From Fictibacillus phosphorivorans (GTDB taxonomy: Bacteria > Bacillota > Bacilli > Bacillales > Fictibacillaceae), in the NCBI RefSeq assembly GCF_001629705.1, contig NZ_CP015378.1:2976001-3040000 (forward strand): a stretch of 64,000 nucleotides of DNA, given 5' to 3'. The notes beneath the pieces are model-generated. The model did no database searches, was not told the DNA's origin, and saw only the letters and a list, made by a program, of their open reading frames with translations. Both the position numbers and the translations under genes were made by a program. Below are positions 26,500 to 36,577 of the stretch, in pieces. The number at the start of each line of letters is the position of its first letter. Position 1 is the first letter of the stretch.

Positions 26500-27768
26500 T
26501 TACATGTTTTTAATTAGTTCGTCAGCAAACTCAGAACATTTAACTTCTGTAGCGCCGTCCATCAAACGTGCGAAATCGTAAGTAACAACTTTACTTGCGA
26601 TTGTGTTTTCCATAGAAGAAAGTACTAATTTAGCAGCTTCTCCCCATCCTAGATGTTCAAGCATCAACACACCTGAAAGAATTACAGATGATGGGTTTAC
26701 TTTATCAAGACCAGCATACTTTGGTGCAGTACCATGAGTTGCTTCAAAGATAGCATGTCCTGTTTCGTAGTTGATGTTAGCACCTGGTGCGATACCGATA
26801 CCACCAACTTGTGCTGCAAGAGCATCAGAGATGTAATCTCCATTTAAGTTCATTGTAGCAACTACATCAAACTCAGCTGGACGAGTTAAGATCTGTTGTA
26901 AGAAGATATCAGCGATAGAGTCTTTAACAATGATCTTTCCTGCAGCTTCAGCATCTGCTTGTGCTTTGTTTGCAGCATCTTTTCCGCTTTCTTCAACGAT
27001 ACGGTCATACTGAGCCCATGTGAATACTTTGTCACCAAACTCAGCTTCTGCTAACTCATATCCCCAGTTCTTGAAAGCACCCTCTGTATACTTCATGATG
27101 TTTCCTTTATGAACTAAAGTTACACTCTTACGTCCTTCGTTGATCGCATATTGAATAGCTGCACGAACAAGACGTTGAGTACCTTCTGAAGATACAGGCT
27201 TGATACCAATACCAGAAGTTTCAGGGAAACGGATTTTGTTAGCACCCATTTCATCTTGTAGGAATTGAATCAACTTTTTAACTTCATCAGATCCACTTGC
27301 ATATTCGATACCAGCATAGATATCTTCTGTATTCTCACGGAAAATAACCATGTTTGTGTCTTCAGGACGTTTAACTGGTGAAGGAACACCTTTAAAGTAT
27401 TGAACAGGACGTAGACAAGTAAATAGATCTAACTCTTGTCTTAAAGCAACGTTTAAAGAACGGATCCCTCCGCCTACTGGCGTTGTTAAAGGTCCTTTAA
27501 TCGCAATTATGTAATCGCGAATCACATCAAGAGTTTCTGCAGGAAGCCACTCACCTGTTTGGTTAAATGCTTTCTCTCCTGCTAATACTTCTTTCCAAAC
27601 GATCTTTTTCTCACCATTATATGCTTTTTCAACAGCAGCTTCTAATACACGTGAAGCAGCAGCCCAAATATCAGGACCTGTACCGTCACCTTCGATAAAA
27701 GGGATCACCGGTTGATTTGGTACGTTTAATACACCATTGTCGACTGTAATACGTTCTCCGTTAGACAT
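26500..27768 (-). CDS. icd: Isocitrate dehydrogenase (NADP)
   Basis: A 422-residue isocitrate dehydrogenase producing 2-oxoglutarate and NADPH. The phosphate-loop serine lies in [17 protein letters not shown], the cofactor region is [20 protein letters not shown] with the Lys/Tyr pair used for NADP, and catalytic segments [11 protein letters not shown] and [14 protein letters not shown] are present. The ATG follows AGGAGGAATTTTAAAA. It lies between citZ and mdh. Confidence 0.97.
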   Translation of the reverse strand: MSNGERITVDNGVLNVPNQPVIPFIEGDGTGPDIWAAASRVLEAAVEKAYNGEKKIVWKEVLAGEKAFNQTGEWLPAETLDVIRDYIIAIKGPLTTPVGGGIRSLNVALRQELDLFTCLRPVQYFKGVPSPVKRPEDTNMVIFRENTEDIYAGIEYASGSDEVKKLIQFLQDEMGANKIRFPETSGIGIKPVSSEGTQRLVRAAIQYAINEGRKSVTLVHKGNIMKYTEGAFKNWGYELAEAEFGDKVFTWAQYDRIVEESGKDAANKAQADAEAAGKIIVKDSIADIFLQQILTRPAEFDVVATMNLNGDYISDALAAQVGGIGIAPGANINYETGHAIFEATHGTAPKYAGLDKVNPSSVILSGVLMLEHLGWGEAAKLVLSSMENTIASKVVTYDFARLMDGATEVKCSEFADELIKNM

Positions 27769-27831
27769 TTTTAAAATTCCTCCTAATTCTTGTATTGCAT
27801 GTACTTTACTAGTCTACTAAAAAACATAGGT

Positions 27832-27860
27832 AAAAGAGAAGAAGAATCCCTTCTCTTTTT
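27832..27860 (-). terminator. Terminator-like hairpin between citZ and icd
   Basis: AAAAGAGAAG/CTTCTCTTTTT stem with T-run on both strands. It may tune the citZ to icd ratio. Confidence 0.65.
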
Positions 27861-27884
27861 ATGATATAACCTATTGTTTTTATA

Positions 27885-29000
27885 TTATCTTTGTTCTAAA
27901 GCAACATATTGCTGCATATCAGGTCCGATATATTCAGCACGAGGGCGAATCAAACGGTTGTTTTCGTATTGCTCTAAGATATGTGCAATCCATCCGGAAA
28001 CACGGCTGATCGCAAAGATCGGCGTGAATAGGTCATGATCGATGCCTAAGCTGTGATATACACTAGCAGAATAGAAGTCTACGTTTGGCAACAAGCCTTT
28101 TTTCTGCTTAAGCGTCTCATCAATCTTAACGCTCATCGTGTACCATTTCTCTTCACCCGTGATAGATGTTAGTTGTTTAGACATTTCACGTAAGTGTTTT
28201 GCGCGTGGATCGCCGTTCTTGTATACACGGTGCCCAAAGCCCATAATCTTTTGTTTGTTCTCAATCGCGTTATCCAAGTAAGATTCTACGTTTGCTTCCT
28301 CACCGATTTCAGAAAGCATCTTCATTACCTGTTCGTTCGCTCCACCATGTAGTGGTCCTTTTAAAGCGCCAATCGCTGCTGTGATTCCTGAATAGATATC
28401 AGAAAGTGTAGCCACACATACACGTGCTGTGAACGTGGATGCATTTAGCTCATGGTCAGCATGTAATACTAATGCTTTGTTAAAAGCAGTTTCAGAAATT
28501 TCATCAGGCTCTTTGCCTGTAAGCATATATAGGAAGTTAGCTGCATAGCTAAGTTCTTTTTTAGGAGCAATAGGATCTTTTCCTTCCCTAATACGTGCAA
28601 ATGCCGTTACAAGTGATGACATCTGAGCTTGAAGACGGATGGCCTTTTTGTAGTTTCCATCTGTAGACATATCCTCTGCTTCTGAATCATACATCGCTAA
28701 TGTCGACACGATTGTACGAAGAACAGTCATAGGATGTGTATTCTTCAAAGGAAGCGATTTCATTTGTTCCAACAATTCTGCAGGCAGCTCACTAGCCTCA
28801 GCAAGTTCTGATTTAAATGAATCTAATTCAGATTGGGAAGGCAGTTTACCATTCCATAGCAAGTATACAACTTCCTCAAAAGTTGCATGTTCAGCTAAGT
28901 CATCAATGCTATATCCTCTATAGGTTAATACATCGTCAATGATAGAGCTGACAGAAGATGTCGTTGCAACAATTCCTTCTAATCCTCTTGTAGCTGTCAT
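27885..29000 (-). CDS. citZ: Citrate synthase
   Basis: Citrate synthase, 371 residues, the short Gram-positive type. Catalytic histidines sit in LHADHELNAST and GPLHGGANEQV, and GFGHRVYKNGDPRAKHLR is the oxaloacetate-binding loop with the nearby catalytic Asp in LPNVDFYSASVY. The ATG follows AGGAGAGATAGCC. First gene of citZ-icd-mdh; the long leader carries a terminator-like hairpin and a cre-like site, so carbon-source control is likely. Confidence 0.97.
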   Translation of the reverse strand: MTATRGLEGIVATTSSVSSIIDDVLTYRGYSIDDLAEHATFEEVVYLLWNGKLPSQSELDSFKSELAEASELPAELLEQMKSLPLKNTHPMTVLRTIVSTLAMYDSEAEDMSTDGNYKKAIRLQAQMSSLVTAFARIREGKDPIAPKKELSYAANFLYMLTGKEPDEISETAFNKALVLHADHELNASTFTARVCVATLSDIYSGITAAIGALKGPLHGGANEQVMKMLSEIGEEANVESYLDNAIENKQKIMGFGHRVYKNGDPRAKHLREMSKQLTSITGEEKWYTMSVKIDETLKQKKGLLPNVDFYSASVYHSLGIDHDLFTPIFAISRVSGWIAHILEQYENNRLIRPRAEYIGPDMQQYVALEQR

Positions 29001-29064
29001 GGCTATCTCTCCTTTTTTTCTGTTATTCTCTCTTCTCCTTTAATTGTTTCACTTTTTAAAAAAT

Positions 29065-29078
29065 AGAAAGAGCTTACA
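29065..29078 (-). promoter_or_regulatory. cre-like site in the citZ leader
   Basis: Minus-strand TGTAAGCTCTTTCT matches the CcpA consensus at 12 of 14 positions, and resembles the known B. subtilis citZ cre in sequence and place. Confidence 0.55.
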
Positions 29079-29091
29079 TTTTCCTTTTAAT

Positions 29092-29129
29092 AAAAAAGCT
29101 GGATTCAAGGTTACATTCCCAACTTTTTT
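29092..29129 (-). terminator. Terminator-like hairpin in the citZ leader or after ytwI
   Basis: AAAAAAGTTGGG/TCCAGCTTTTTT, 12 pairs counting wobbles, ending in a T-run. It lies downstream of the predicted citZ promoter, so it could attenuate citZ as well as end ytwI transcripts. Confidence 0.55.
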
Positions 29130-29191
29130 AATCTCGAAACTGAGACTTGAAAAATGAAAGACTATTTAAAGGAAATGGGACATACACATCA

Positions 29192-29220
29192 ATTATAAAC
29201 AATAATCTGATATTTGTGAA
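29192..29220 (-). promoter_or_regulatory. Predicted sigma-A promoter for citZ
   Basis: Minus-strand TTCACA (29215-29220), 17-base spacer, TATAAT (29192-29197). An ATTAT/ATAAT dyad overlaps the -10 region and could be a CcpC-type site. Confidence 0.6.
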
Positions 29221-29249
29221 CGGATATCACTTAATTCGTGCTGAAAGCG

Positions 29250-29711
29250 TCATGAACCTGAAAACATCCCTACTAATTTCATGGCCATATAAGCGATTCC
29301 TGCTCCGATTAACGGTCCCACCGCCACACCTTGAAAAAGAGCGACGGCAAGGATTGTGCCAAAGACTAAAGCTGCCGTGATATGAGGATCATTCTGAAGC
29401 AAATGAAGTCCTTTACTTGCGATCACTGCAACGAAAATGCCAGATAATAGAGCAACCCATGCATAATAAGAACGCAAGGAGTCAGACAACTGTTTAAATC
29501 CGATCTCACCTGATGCTATCGGAACTAAGACGGCAATTGTTATGATCGTCACACCCCAGTTGATTCCTTTTTGCTGAATAGCAGGAAACCATTTGTCTCC
29601 CATACCGGTAAATTTTAACACTAACAAAAATGCCACTGCGACAATCAATGATTGATTTTTTGCAAGTAGGCCAATGATCAATAAACCTAATAAAAAAAGT
29701 AAAGGTCCCAT
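29250..29711 (-). CDS. ytwI: DUF441 membrane protein YtwI
   Basis: A 153-residue protein with four hydrophobic segments, including LLFLLGLLIIGLLAKNQSLI at the start and a glycine-rich C-terminus (GVAVGPLIGAGIAYMAMKLV). This is the DUF441 pattern. ATG 29711 is spaced nine bases from AAAGGA; the ATG at 29720 overlaps that site. Function is unknown. It is divergent from ytvI and upstream of citZ, as in B. subtilis. Confidence 0.85.
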   Translation of the reverse strand: MGPLLFLLGLLIIGLLAKNQSLIVAVAFLLVLKFTGMGDKWFPAIQQKGINWGVTIITIAVLVPIASGEIGFKQLSDSLRSYYAWVALLSGIFVAVIASKGLHLLQNDPHITAALVFGTILAVALFQGVAVGPLIGAGIAYMAMKLVGMFSGS

Positions 29712-29760
29712 CGTTTTCATTCCTTTCTAAAAGATTTGTACGAAAAGGCAGGTGAACACT

Positions 29761-30879
29761 ATGTATGCTGAACTAACACATCGTTTGTTGCGCATAGGAT
29801 TTATTATATTCCTTGCAATCGTCCTTATTTTTTCAGGCTATTATGTTTCTGCTATCCTTTATCCTTTTATAGCGGGCGCGATCATAGCACTGATGATCAA
29901 CCCGTTTGTACGCTTTATCGTGGACCGATTTAAAGTGAATCGAGCTCTAGCCGTCATTCTTTCTATATTAGGCCTTTTAGGTGTAATTGTCTTGTTACTG
30001 ACCTTGCTCATTCAAGAGATGATGACTGGTTTTGCTTATATTGCACATGAATTGCCCGCATATATTCAAGAGCTGGTCTTTTATTTTGAACGATCATTTA
30101 AAACGAACGTACTTCCTTTATATCAAGATTTACTCTCTATTTATAGCAAGTTGGGAACGGATCAGCAAGAAACGGTAATGGATAATATCGAGAAGATCGG
30201 AACCGGCATTACCACAAATGCGTCCAGTATGACACAGGCCGTGATTAATAGTGTCTCTCTAATGATCGTAAGTCTTCCAACTTTTTTAACGGTTTTTATC
30301 TTTTCGCTTCTCGCTGCTTTTTTTATTAGTAAGGATTGGTACCGTCTTACAGGATTTCTCAACACAATCTTCCCTGAAAAGTTAATCCAAACTGTCACAA
30401 CGGTATATGTAGAACTCCGAAAAGCTTTATTTGGTTTTTTAAAAGCCCAGTTAACCTTGATCTCCATAACAGCTTGTATCGTATTAGTAGGCCTCTTGTT
30501 GTTGCGGATTGATTATGCAGTTACCATATCTGTACTGATCGGAGCGATTGATCTGCTACCCTACCTTGGAACAGGCGCTGTTTTTCTGCCGTGGATCGCG
30601 TACTGCTTCCTAACAGGAAATTACACTCTCACGATCGGTCTATCGATATTGTATGGAGTTGTTGTTATTCAACGACAGATCATGGAACCAAAGCTTCTAT
30701 CTCAAACGATCGGACTTGATCCCCTCGCTACTTTAGTCTCTCTGTTTGCTGGGTTCCAGCTTCTAGGGTTTATCGGACTTATAATAGGACCTGTTATCCT
30801 AGTCGTTATTCGTGCCCTTTATGAAGCAAAGTTCTTTCATGAGATCTATCAATTTGTTATGAAGCCTATACACAAATAA
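29761..30879 (+). CDS. ytvI: AI-2E family transporter YtvI
   Basis: A 372-residue membrane protein with about seven to eight helices: two or three at the N-terminus, then a soluble segment (about 80-150), then the C-terminal bundle containing RIDYAVTISVLIGAIDLLPYLGTG and GLDPLATLVSLFAGFQLLG, the signature of the AI-2E/PerM superfamily. Some members export small solutes or ions; the substrate here is unknown. The start ATG 29761 follows GGCAGGTG; an in-frame GTG at 29752 overlaps that site. Confidence 0.88.
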   Translation: MYAELTHRLLRIGFIIFLAIVLIFSGYYVSAILYPFIAGAIIALMINPFVRFIVDRFKVNRALAVILSILGLLGVIVLLLTLLIQEMMTGFAYIAHELPAYIQELVFYFERSFKTNVLPLYQDLLSIYSKLGTDQQETVMDNIEKIGTGITTNASSMTQAVINSVSLMIVSLPTFLTVFIFSLLAAFFISKDWYRLTGFLNTIFPEKLIQTVTTVYVELRKALFGFLKAQLTLISITACIVLVGLLLLRIDYAVTISVLIGAIDLLPYLGTGAVFLPWIAYCFLTGNYTLTIGLSILYGVVVIQRQIMEPKLLSQTIGLDPLATLVSLFAGFQLLGFIGLIIGPVILVVIRALYEAKFFHEIYQFVMKPIHK

Positions 30880-30916
30880 AAAGAACGGATGCTTTAAGTG
30901 AGCATCGTTCTTTTTG
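30880..30916 (+). terminator. Terminator after ytvI
   Basis: Stem AAAAGAACGGATGCT/AGCATCGTTCTTTTT with a T-run on the plus strand. Confidence 0.85.
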
Positions 30917-30946
30917 TTTGATTGTTTTCATGTTCATTGTTGCTTT

Positions 30947-31215
30947 TGAAAGTAGTCGATTTCCATTACAGGCTGCTCGCTTTCCGCAGGGCAGGCGGTG
31001 AGCCACTTGCCGCTTTGCGCATTTAAGTGTCTCACCTGTCCAGTTGCAGCGGCTAGCCCCTCGAGATCAAAAGTTAAACGGACAAGAAGGCAAAGTGCGC
31101 CTTCCTAGCCCATTAAACTTTTGCTGGTCGGGGCTGAACGAGCCACTTTCACATTTCAGACTGACCGCTTGTCCCGCAGGAGTCTCGCACCTTTCACTCC
31201 AATCAACGGTCAAAG
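30947..31215 (+). repeat. Dispersed GC-rich repeat, copy A (interrupted by an inner element)
   Basis: The outer sequence opens GAAAGTAGTCGAT, contains TGCTCGCTTTCCGC, GGGCAGGCGGTGAGCCAC and AAGTGTCTCACCTG, and closes CCCGCAGGAGTCTCGCACC and CTCCAATCAAC. It aligns almost end to end with the reverse complement of copy D (63640-63785), except for about 120 extra bases at roughly 31042-31165. It fills most of the 426-base gap between ytvI and fxsA; I see no gene there. Confidence 0.85.
31042..31165 (+). repeat. Inner hairpin element nested in repeat copy A
   Basis: Absent from the other copies. It forms nested stems: GGCTAGCCCC with GGGGCTGAACG, ATCAAAAGTTAAAC with TTAAACTTTTGCT, and a central GAAGGC/GCCTTC hairpin. 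The long self-complementarity suggests a structured RNA or a small non-autonomous mobile element. It resembles a family of CTAGCCCCTCGAG-type intergenic repeats that I recall from other Bacillaceae. Confidence 0.7.
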
Positions 31216-31305
31216 AAGAGTATACAAACAGACTTGAAAGCAAAAATCGTTTAGAAAACAGCCTCATATGATTTACAATGTTGATTCTGTCAGAAACTAG
31301 TAATT

Positions 31306-31701
31306 CTACCTTCTTTTTATGAAGTAAAACTGTCCTGATTGCATCTTTTGGAAGAGTTTTGCTTTCATCCACAACTTCACTGGCTTTCTTAGGGGAGGAA
31401 TCAGTAAGAAGAAACCTAGAATGTCGGTTAAAAATCCAGGTGCTAAGAGTAATGCCCCACCGACTAGGATACATGCGCCATCAAGAACTGCCTCTCCTGG
31501 CATCTGACCGCTCTCCATCTGCATCTTCACCCGTTGCAGAGTCTGTAGCCCCTCTTTTTTGGCTAGATAAGCACCTAATATACCCGTGAAAAATATTCCA
31601 GCAATCGTCGCAGGAATGCCTATATATTGTCCAGCCAATATAAAGAGTCCTACCTCTATGGCAGGAATAAGAATAAAGATCGGTAATAGCTTACGAAACA
31701 C
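31306..31701 (-). CDS. fxsA: FxsA family membrane protein
   Basis: A 131-residue membrane protein with the FxsA pattern: LFILIPAIEVGLFILAG at the start, then GILGAYLAKKEGLQTLQRV, GGALLLAPGFLTDILGFFLL and a basic tail. E. coli FxsA affects phage exclusion by the F plasmid; its native role is unknown. Translation starts with GTG 31701 after GGTGG. It corresponds to ytzA beside ytvI and pyk in B. subtilis. Confidence 0.88.
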   Translation of the reverse strand: MFRKLLPIFILIPAIEVGLFILAGQYIGIPATIAGIFFTGILGAYLAKKEGLQTLQRVKMQMESGQMPGEAVLDGACILVGGALLLAPGFLTDILGFFLLIPPLRKPVKLWMKAKLFQKMQSGQFYFIKRR

Positions 31702-31763
31702 TTAAACCACCGCTTTCGTTAAACATGTAATAAGGATCAAGCCTATTCCATTTTTTACGAATC

Positions 31764-31795
31764 AAAAAAGAGAAGGTTTCACCCTTCTCTTTTTC
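31764..31795 (-). terminator. Terminator after pyk
   Basis: AAAAAGAGAAGG/CCTTCTCTTTTT stem with T-runs on both strands. Confidence 0.85.
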
Positions 31796-31801
31796 GTATC
31801 A

Positions 31802-33559
31802 TTAGATAACGTTCTTTCTTCCATCATAGATATATCCAACAGAAGCATCGATTGTGATCTCTTGTCCATCTTTAAAGATATCAGTTGCATTTTGCAAACC
31901 AACGATAACCGGAATACTTAGCGATACTCCACATACAGCAGCATGGCTTGTTAATCCGCCTTCTTCTGTAATAACAGCAGATGCTTTTTCAAATGCACCA
32001 ATCATATCACGGTCCGTCCCTACCGTTACTAGAATTGCACCTTCAGTCATCTTATCCATCGCTTCTTGAGCTGTTTTAGCTACAACTACTTTTCCTGAAG
32101 CAGATGATTGTCCGATTCCTTGAGCTTTAGCAAGCACATCACCAATGATGTGGACCTTCATTAAGTTTGTAGATCCAGATTCACCTACTGGTACACCTGC
32201 CGTGATCACAACAAGGTTTCCGTGTTGAACAGCTTCTGCTTTAAGCGCTGAATCAATTGCAATTTGGAACATTTCATCTGTTGTTCCAGCTTTTTCACCT
32301 TTAACTGGTGTTACTCCCCAAACAAGTGCAAGCTTACGGCAAACATCTTCGTTGCTTGTTACTGCGATGATAGGAGCTTTTGGACGATATTTTGAAATCA
32401 TGCGAGCTGTTTGACCTTTTTCAGTAGCAGTAATAACTGCATCTGCATCTAGGTTAAGAGCTGTAAAGGAAACAGATTGAGAGATCGCATCTGTAATTGT
32501 CGTTTTGCTCTCTTTGCTTCTTGAAGATAATAATGTTTTATAGTTCAACGAGCTTTCTGCACGGCTTGCAATCTTATGCATGGTAAGAACCGCTTCAACT
32601 GGATAAGTACCAGCAGCTGTTTCACCTGATAGCATGATTGCATCAGTTCCGTCAAAGATCGCGTTTGCTACGTCACTCGCTTCAGCACGCGTTGGGCGCG
32701 GGTTACGTTGCATAGAATCTAACATTTGAGTTGCCGTAATAACTGGTTTTCCAAGCTCGTTACACTTCTTGATCAACATTTTTTGAACAAGAGGTACTTC
32801 TTCTGCTGGAATCTCAACACCTAGGTCTCCACGTGCTACCATCAGACCATCAGAAACAGCAAGAATCTCATCGATATTGTCTACACCCTCTTGGTTCTCG
32901 ATCTTCGGGATGATTTGAATATGGTTTGCATTATGTCGGTCTAGGATCTCACGAATTTCAAGAACATCTGTTGCACGACGTACGAATGAAGCGGCAATAA
33001 AATCAACACCTTGTTCAATACCAAACTCGATATCTTTTGCATCTTTGTCTGTGATACCAGGAAGTTTCACGCTTACGTTAGGTACGTTTACACCTTTTTT
33101 GTTCTTTAATGTACCGGAGTTTAAGATTTTTGTAGTCAATTCTTTTTCGCCGATCGCTGTTACTTCAAGTTCGATCAGTCCGTCATCAAGAAGGATTCTT
33201 GATCCTACATGTACGTCTTCAACAAGACCTGGGTATGTTACAGAAATCTTTTTGTCGTTACCCACTACTTCTTCCATAGAAACGATCAATTCGTTCCCAG
33301 CTACAAGTTCTGCAACTCCACCTTCTAATGTTTGAGTGCGGATTTCAGGTCCCTTCGTATCTAAAAGGATCGCAACTGTTTTTCCAAGCTCTTTAGATGC
33401 TTCACGAATGTTGATGATTCGTTGACCATGCTCATCAAAATCACCGTGGGAGAAATTAAGGCGGGAAACGTTCATCCCAGCATTCATTAATTCTTTTAAC
33501 TTATCAATACTTTCGCTTGCCGGTCCTATCGTACAAACGATTTTTGTTTTGCGCATCAT
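31802..33559 (-). CDS. pyk: Pyruvate kinase
   Basis: Pyruvate kinase, 585 residues, transferring phosphate from PEP to ADP. The barrel contains [27 protein letters not shown] and [17 protein letters not shown]; catalytic-site [10 protein letters not shown] follows. The extra C-terminal domain typical of Bacillus enzymes, homologous to the PEP-utiliser mobile domain, ends with [16 protein letters not shown] 33559 or the next ATG 33556 starts translation; both follow GGAGG, while the longer frame to 33619 has none. Co-transcribed with pfkA, with a hairpin between the two. Confidence 0.97.
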   Translation of the reverse strand: MMRKTKIVCTIGPASESIDKLKELMNAGMNVSRLNFSHGDFDEHGQRIINIREASKELGKTVAILLDTKGPEIRTQTLEGGVAELVAGNELIVSMEEVVGNDKKISVTYPGLVEDVHVGSRILLDDGLIELEVTAIGEKELTTKILNSGTLKNKKGVNVPNVSVKLPGITDKDAKDIEFGIEQGVDFIAASFVRRATDVLEIREILDRHNANHIQIIPKIENQEGVDNIDEILAVSDGLMVARGDLGVEIPAEEVPLVQKMLIKKCNELGKPVITATQMLDSMQRNPRPTRAEASDVANAIFDGTDAIMLSGETAAGTYPVEAVLTMHKIASRAESSLNYKTLLSSRSKESKTTITDAISQSVSFTALNLDADAVITATEKGQTARMISKYRPKAPIIAVTSNEDVCRKLALVWGVTPVKGEKAGTTDEMFQIAIDSALKAEAVQHGNLVVITAGVPVGESGSTNLMKVHIIGDVLAKAQGIGQSSASGKVVVAKTAQEAMDKMTEGAILVTVGTDRDMIGAFEKASAVITEEGGLTSHAAVCGVSLSIPVIVGLQNATDIFKDGQEITIDASVGYIYDGRKNVI

Positions 33560-33595
33560 GTAAATGGCCTCCTGGTTTTCTTTTTTCGCAGAAAG

Positions 33596-33637
33596 GCATC
33601 GTAAGGTTTCTGCAGTCAAACTGCAGCCGTACGATGC
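33596..33637 (-). promoter_or_regulatory. Intercistronic hairpin between pfkA and pyk
   Basis: Perfect arms GCATCGTA/TACGATGC enclose a second CTGCAG/CTGCAG pairing. No T-run follows, so it is more likely an mRNA processing or stability element than a terminator. Confidence 0.6.
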
Positions 33638-33647
33638 ATTAAGCAGA

Positions 33648-34637
<990 letters not shown>

Positions 34638-34642
34638 TTATT

Positions 34643-34671
34643 AAAATATCATGTTCAAATGTTGAACACAA
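34643..34671 (-). promoter_or_regulatory. pfkA promoter with embedded 17-bp perfect dyad
   Basis: Minus-strand -35 TTGTGT (34666-34671), 17-base spacer, -10 TATTTT (34643-34648). The dyad TGTTCAA-ATG-TTGAACA occupies 34652-34668, covering the spacer and part of the -35, a classic place for a repressor. The regulator is unknown. Confidence 0.6.
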
Positions 34672-34686
34672 TAGACAACAATAGGC

Positions 34687-34722
34687 AAAAAAATGCGCCT
34701 TTCTACAAGCAGAAAGGCACAT
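34687..34722 (-). terminator. Terminator after accA
   Basis: Stem ATGTGCCTTTCT/AGAAAGGCGCAT followed by TTTTTT on the minus strand. Confidence 0.85.
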
Positions 34723-34725
34723 TCC

Positions 34726-35703
34726 CTATTTAACAACAATGGAATCGTTTACAAACCCAAATTGTCCGATTTTTTTATATTTTTCATAGCGTTGATTTAT
34801 GAGCTCTTCTTCAGACAACGAGAGTAAAGAATTTAATGAAGTTTCCAAAACCTGGTCGATCAATTCCGCTTGATGTTTCGCGTCTTTATGTGCTCCACCC
34901 TTCACTTCTTCAATGATCTCATCAATAATTCCTAACTCTTTTAAGTCTGGGGCAGTAATTCTCATAGATTCTGCTGCTTTTTTTGCCATGGAAGCGTCTT
35001 TCCAAAGAATGGCGGCTGCGCCTTCTGGAGAGATAACAGAATAAGTTGAGTTCTCGAGCATGTGTACGTAATTTCCCACACCTAACGCTAATGCTCCACC
35101 GCTTCCGCCTTCTCCGATCACAACACAAATAACAGGAACAGTTAACCCAGCCATCTCAACTAAATTACGAGCGATCGCTTCACTCTGTCCTCTTTCCTCA
35201 GCTGCTTTTCCTGGATATGCTCCCTTTGTATCAATAAAACAGATAATAGGTCTATTAAACTTCTCGGCTTGTTTCATTAAACGCAGTGCCTTGCGATAGC
35301 CTTCTGGATGAGGCATACCGAAGTTACGACGAAGATTTTCTTTCGTATCCTTTCCTCTTTGGTGTCCGATGATTGTAATAGGAAGTTCCTTATAAAAAGC
35401 TACTCCTCCAACGATCGCTTCATCGTCCCCAAAGAGACGGTCTCCGTGTAATTCAATGAAATCCGTAAAAAGATAGTTAATATAATCAAGGGTAGTTGGG
35501 CGTTCAGCATGTCTGGCAATTTGAACACGATCCCATGGCTTCATCTCTGAATACGTACTGTTTTCAAGGTTAGACAATTTTTCTTCTAGCCTCTTGATCT
35601 CGTCTGTTAAATCAATATCTTTCTCATCCATAAATGACTTAAGCTCTGCGATTTTTTTCTCCAGTTCGTGTATCGGTCTTTCAAATTCTAGTTCTGCTGC
35701 CAT
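34726..35703 (-). CDS. accA: Acetyl-CoA carboxylase carboxyltransferase subunit alpha
   Basis: The alpha subunit of the carboxyltransferase of acetyl-CoA carboxylase, 325 residues, making malonyl-CoA for fatty-acid synthesis with AccD. It has the N-terminal coiled segment ([19 protein letters not shown]), then the crotonase-like core with [39 protein letters not shown] and [14 protein letters not shown]. The ATG follows GGGAGGGTGTAAAGC, three bases after accD, so they are co-transcribed. Confidence 0.97.
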   Translation of the reverse strand: MAAELEFERPIHELEKKIAELKSFMDEKDIDLTDEIKRLEEKLSNLENSTYSEMKPWDRVQIARHAERPTTLDYINYLFTDFIELHGDRLFGDDEAIVGGVAFYKELPITIIGHQRGKDTKENLRRNFGMPHPEGYRKALRLMKQAEKFNRPIICFIDTKGAYPGKAAEERGQSEAIARNLVEMAGLTVPVICVVIGEGGSGGALALGVGNYVHMLENSTYSVISPEGAAAILWKDASMAKKAAESMRITAPDLKELGIIDEIIEEVKGGAHKDAKHQAELIDQVLETSLNSLLSLSEEELINQRYEKYKKIGQFGFVNDSIVVK

Positions 35704-35706
35704 GCT

Positions 35707-36561
35707 TTACACCCTCCCTTCTGTATGAATCTTTACTAACGTACTCAATGTTTTCTTCATTTCACTTCTATGGATGACTCTATCTAACTGCCCGTGTTTT
35801 AATAAAAACTCTGCTGTCTGAAAATCATCCGGCAATTCCTGGCGAATCGTTTGTTCTATGATTCTTCTGCCAGCAAACCCGATCAAAGCCTTAGGTTCAG
35901 CAAAATTGTAATCACCTACAGATGCGAAACTAGCGGAAACGCCACCAGTTGTCGGGTGTGTCATGATAGAGATAAACAACAACCCTTTGTCACTCAAACG
36001 TTTAAGAGCTACACTCGTTTTAGCCATCTGCATCAAGCTTAATACGCCTTCTTGCATTCTAGCTCCGCCTGATGCTGTAAAGATGATAAAAGGTGTTTCT
36101 TTATCGATTGCGTGTTCGATCGCACGTGTGATCTTCTCACCTACAACAGAACCCATGCTACCCATTCTAAAGCGAGAATCCATAACGGCTACTGTTACAT
36201 CGCGGCCATCTAACTGACCGGCACCTGTAACAACAGCTTCGTTTATTTTTGTTTTCTTGCGGTCGCCTTCAAGTTTCTCTACATAATCAGGAAACTCTAA
36301 AGGATTTCCAGATATCATGTCTGCATCATATTCTGTAAAGGTTCCTTCATCAATCAGAGTAGCTATTCGTTCTTGTGATGACATTGGATAATGGTATTGA
36401 CAGCCTTGACAGACAAGCAAGTTTTTTCTTAGCTCTTTTGTTACCATGATGTGCTTGCACTCAGGACATTTACTCATAATTCCTTCTGGAACGTCTTGTT
36501 TTACTTTACCAGTTGGTATCGTGGCATATTTTTTCTTTTTTACAAACAATCCTTTAATCAT
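35707..36561 (-). CDS. accD: Acetyl-CoA carboxylase carboxyltransferase subunit beta
   Basis: The beta subunit of the carboxyltransferase, 284 residues. The N-terminal four-cysteine zinc finger is [13 protein letters not shown] then [11 protein letters not shown] (about 32-54). The core has [20 protein letters not shown] and [22 protein letters not shown]. It starts after GGTGGTGTTATTC and precedes accA. The FadR-type regulator gene lies 16 bases upstream. Confidence 0.97.
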   Translation of the reverse strand: MIKGLFVKKKKYATIPTGKVKQDVPEGIMSKCPECKHIMVTKELRKNLLVCQGCQYHYPMSSQERIATLIDEGTFTEYDADMISGNPLEFPDYVEKLEGDRKKTKINEAVVTGAGQLDGRDVTVAVMDSRFRMGSMGSVVGEKITRAIEHAIDKETPFIIFTASGGARMQEGVLSLMQMAKTSVALKRLSDKGLLFISIMTHPTTGGVSASFASVGDYNFAEPKALIGFAGRRIIEQTIRQELPDDFQTAEFLLKHGQLDRVIHRSEMKKTLSTLVKIHTEGRV

Positions 36562-36577
36562 AAATGAATAACACCAC

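Noticed and set aside
29147..29380. 77-codon plus-strand frame between citZ and ytwI
   Set aside because: It overlaps the ytwI coding region in antisense and the citZ promoter; no binding site.
30947..31215. Repeat copy A as an IS element remnant
   Set aside because: No transposase-like translation in any frame and the length is far below an IS; it fits a small non-coding repeat better.
31044..31474. Open frames across the ytvI-fxsA gap on both strands
   Set aside because: They are produced by the GC-rich repeat and the fxsA antisense strand; translation shows no family features.
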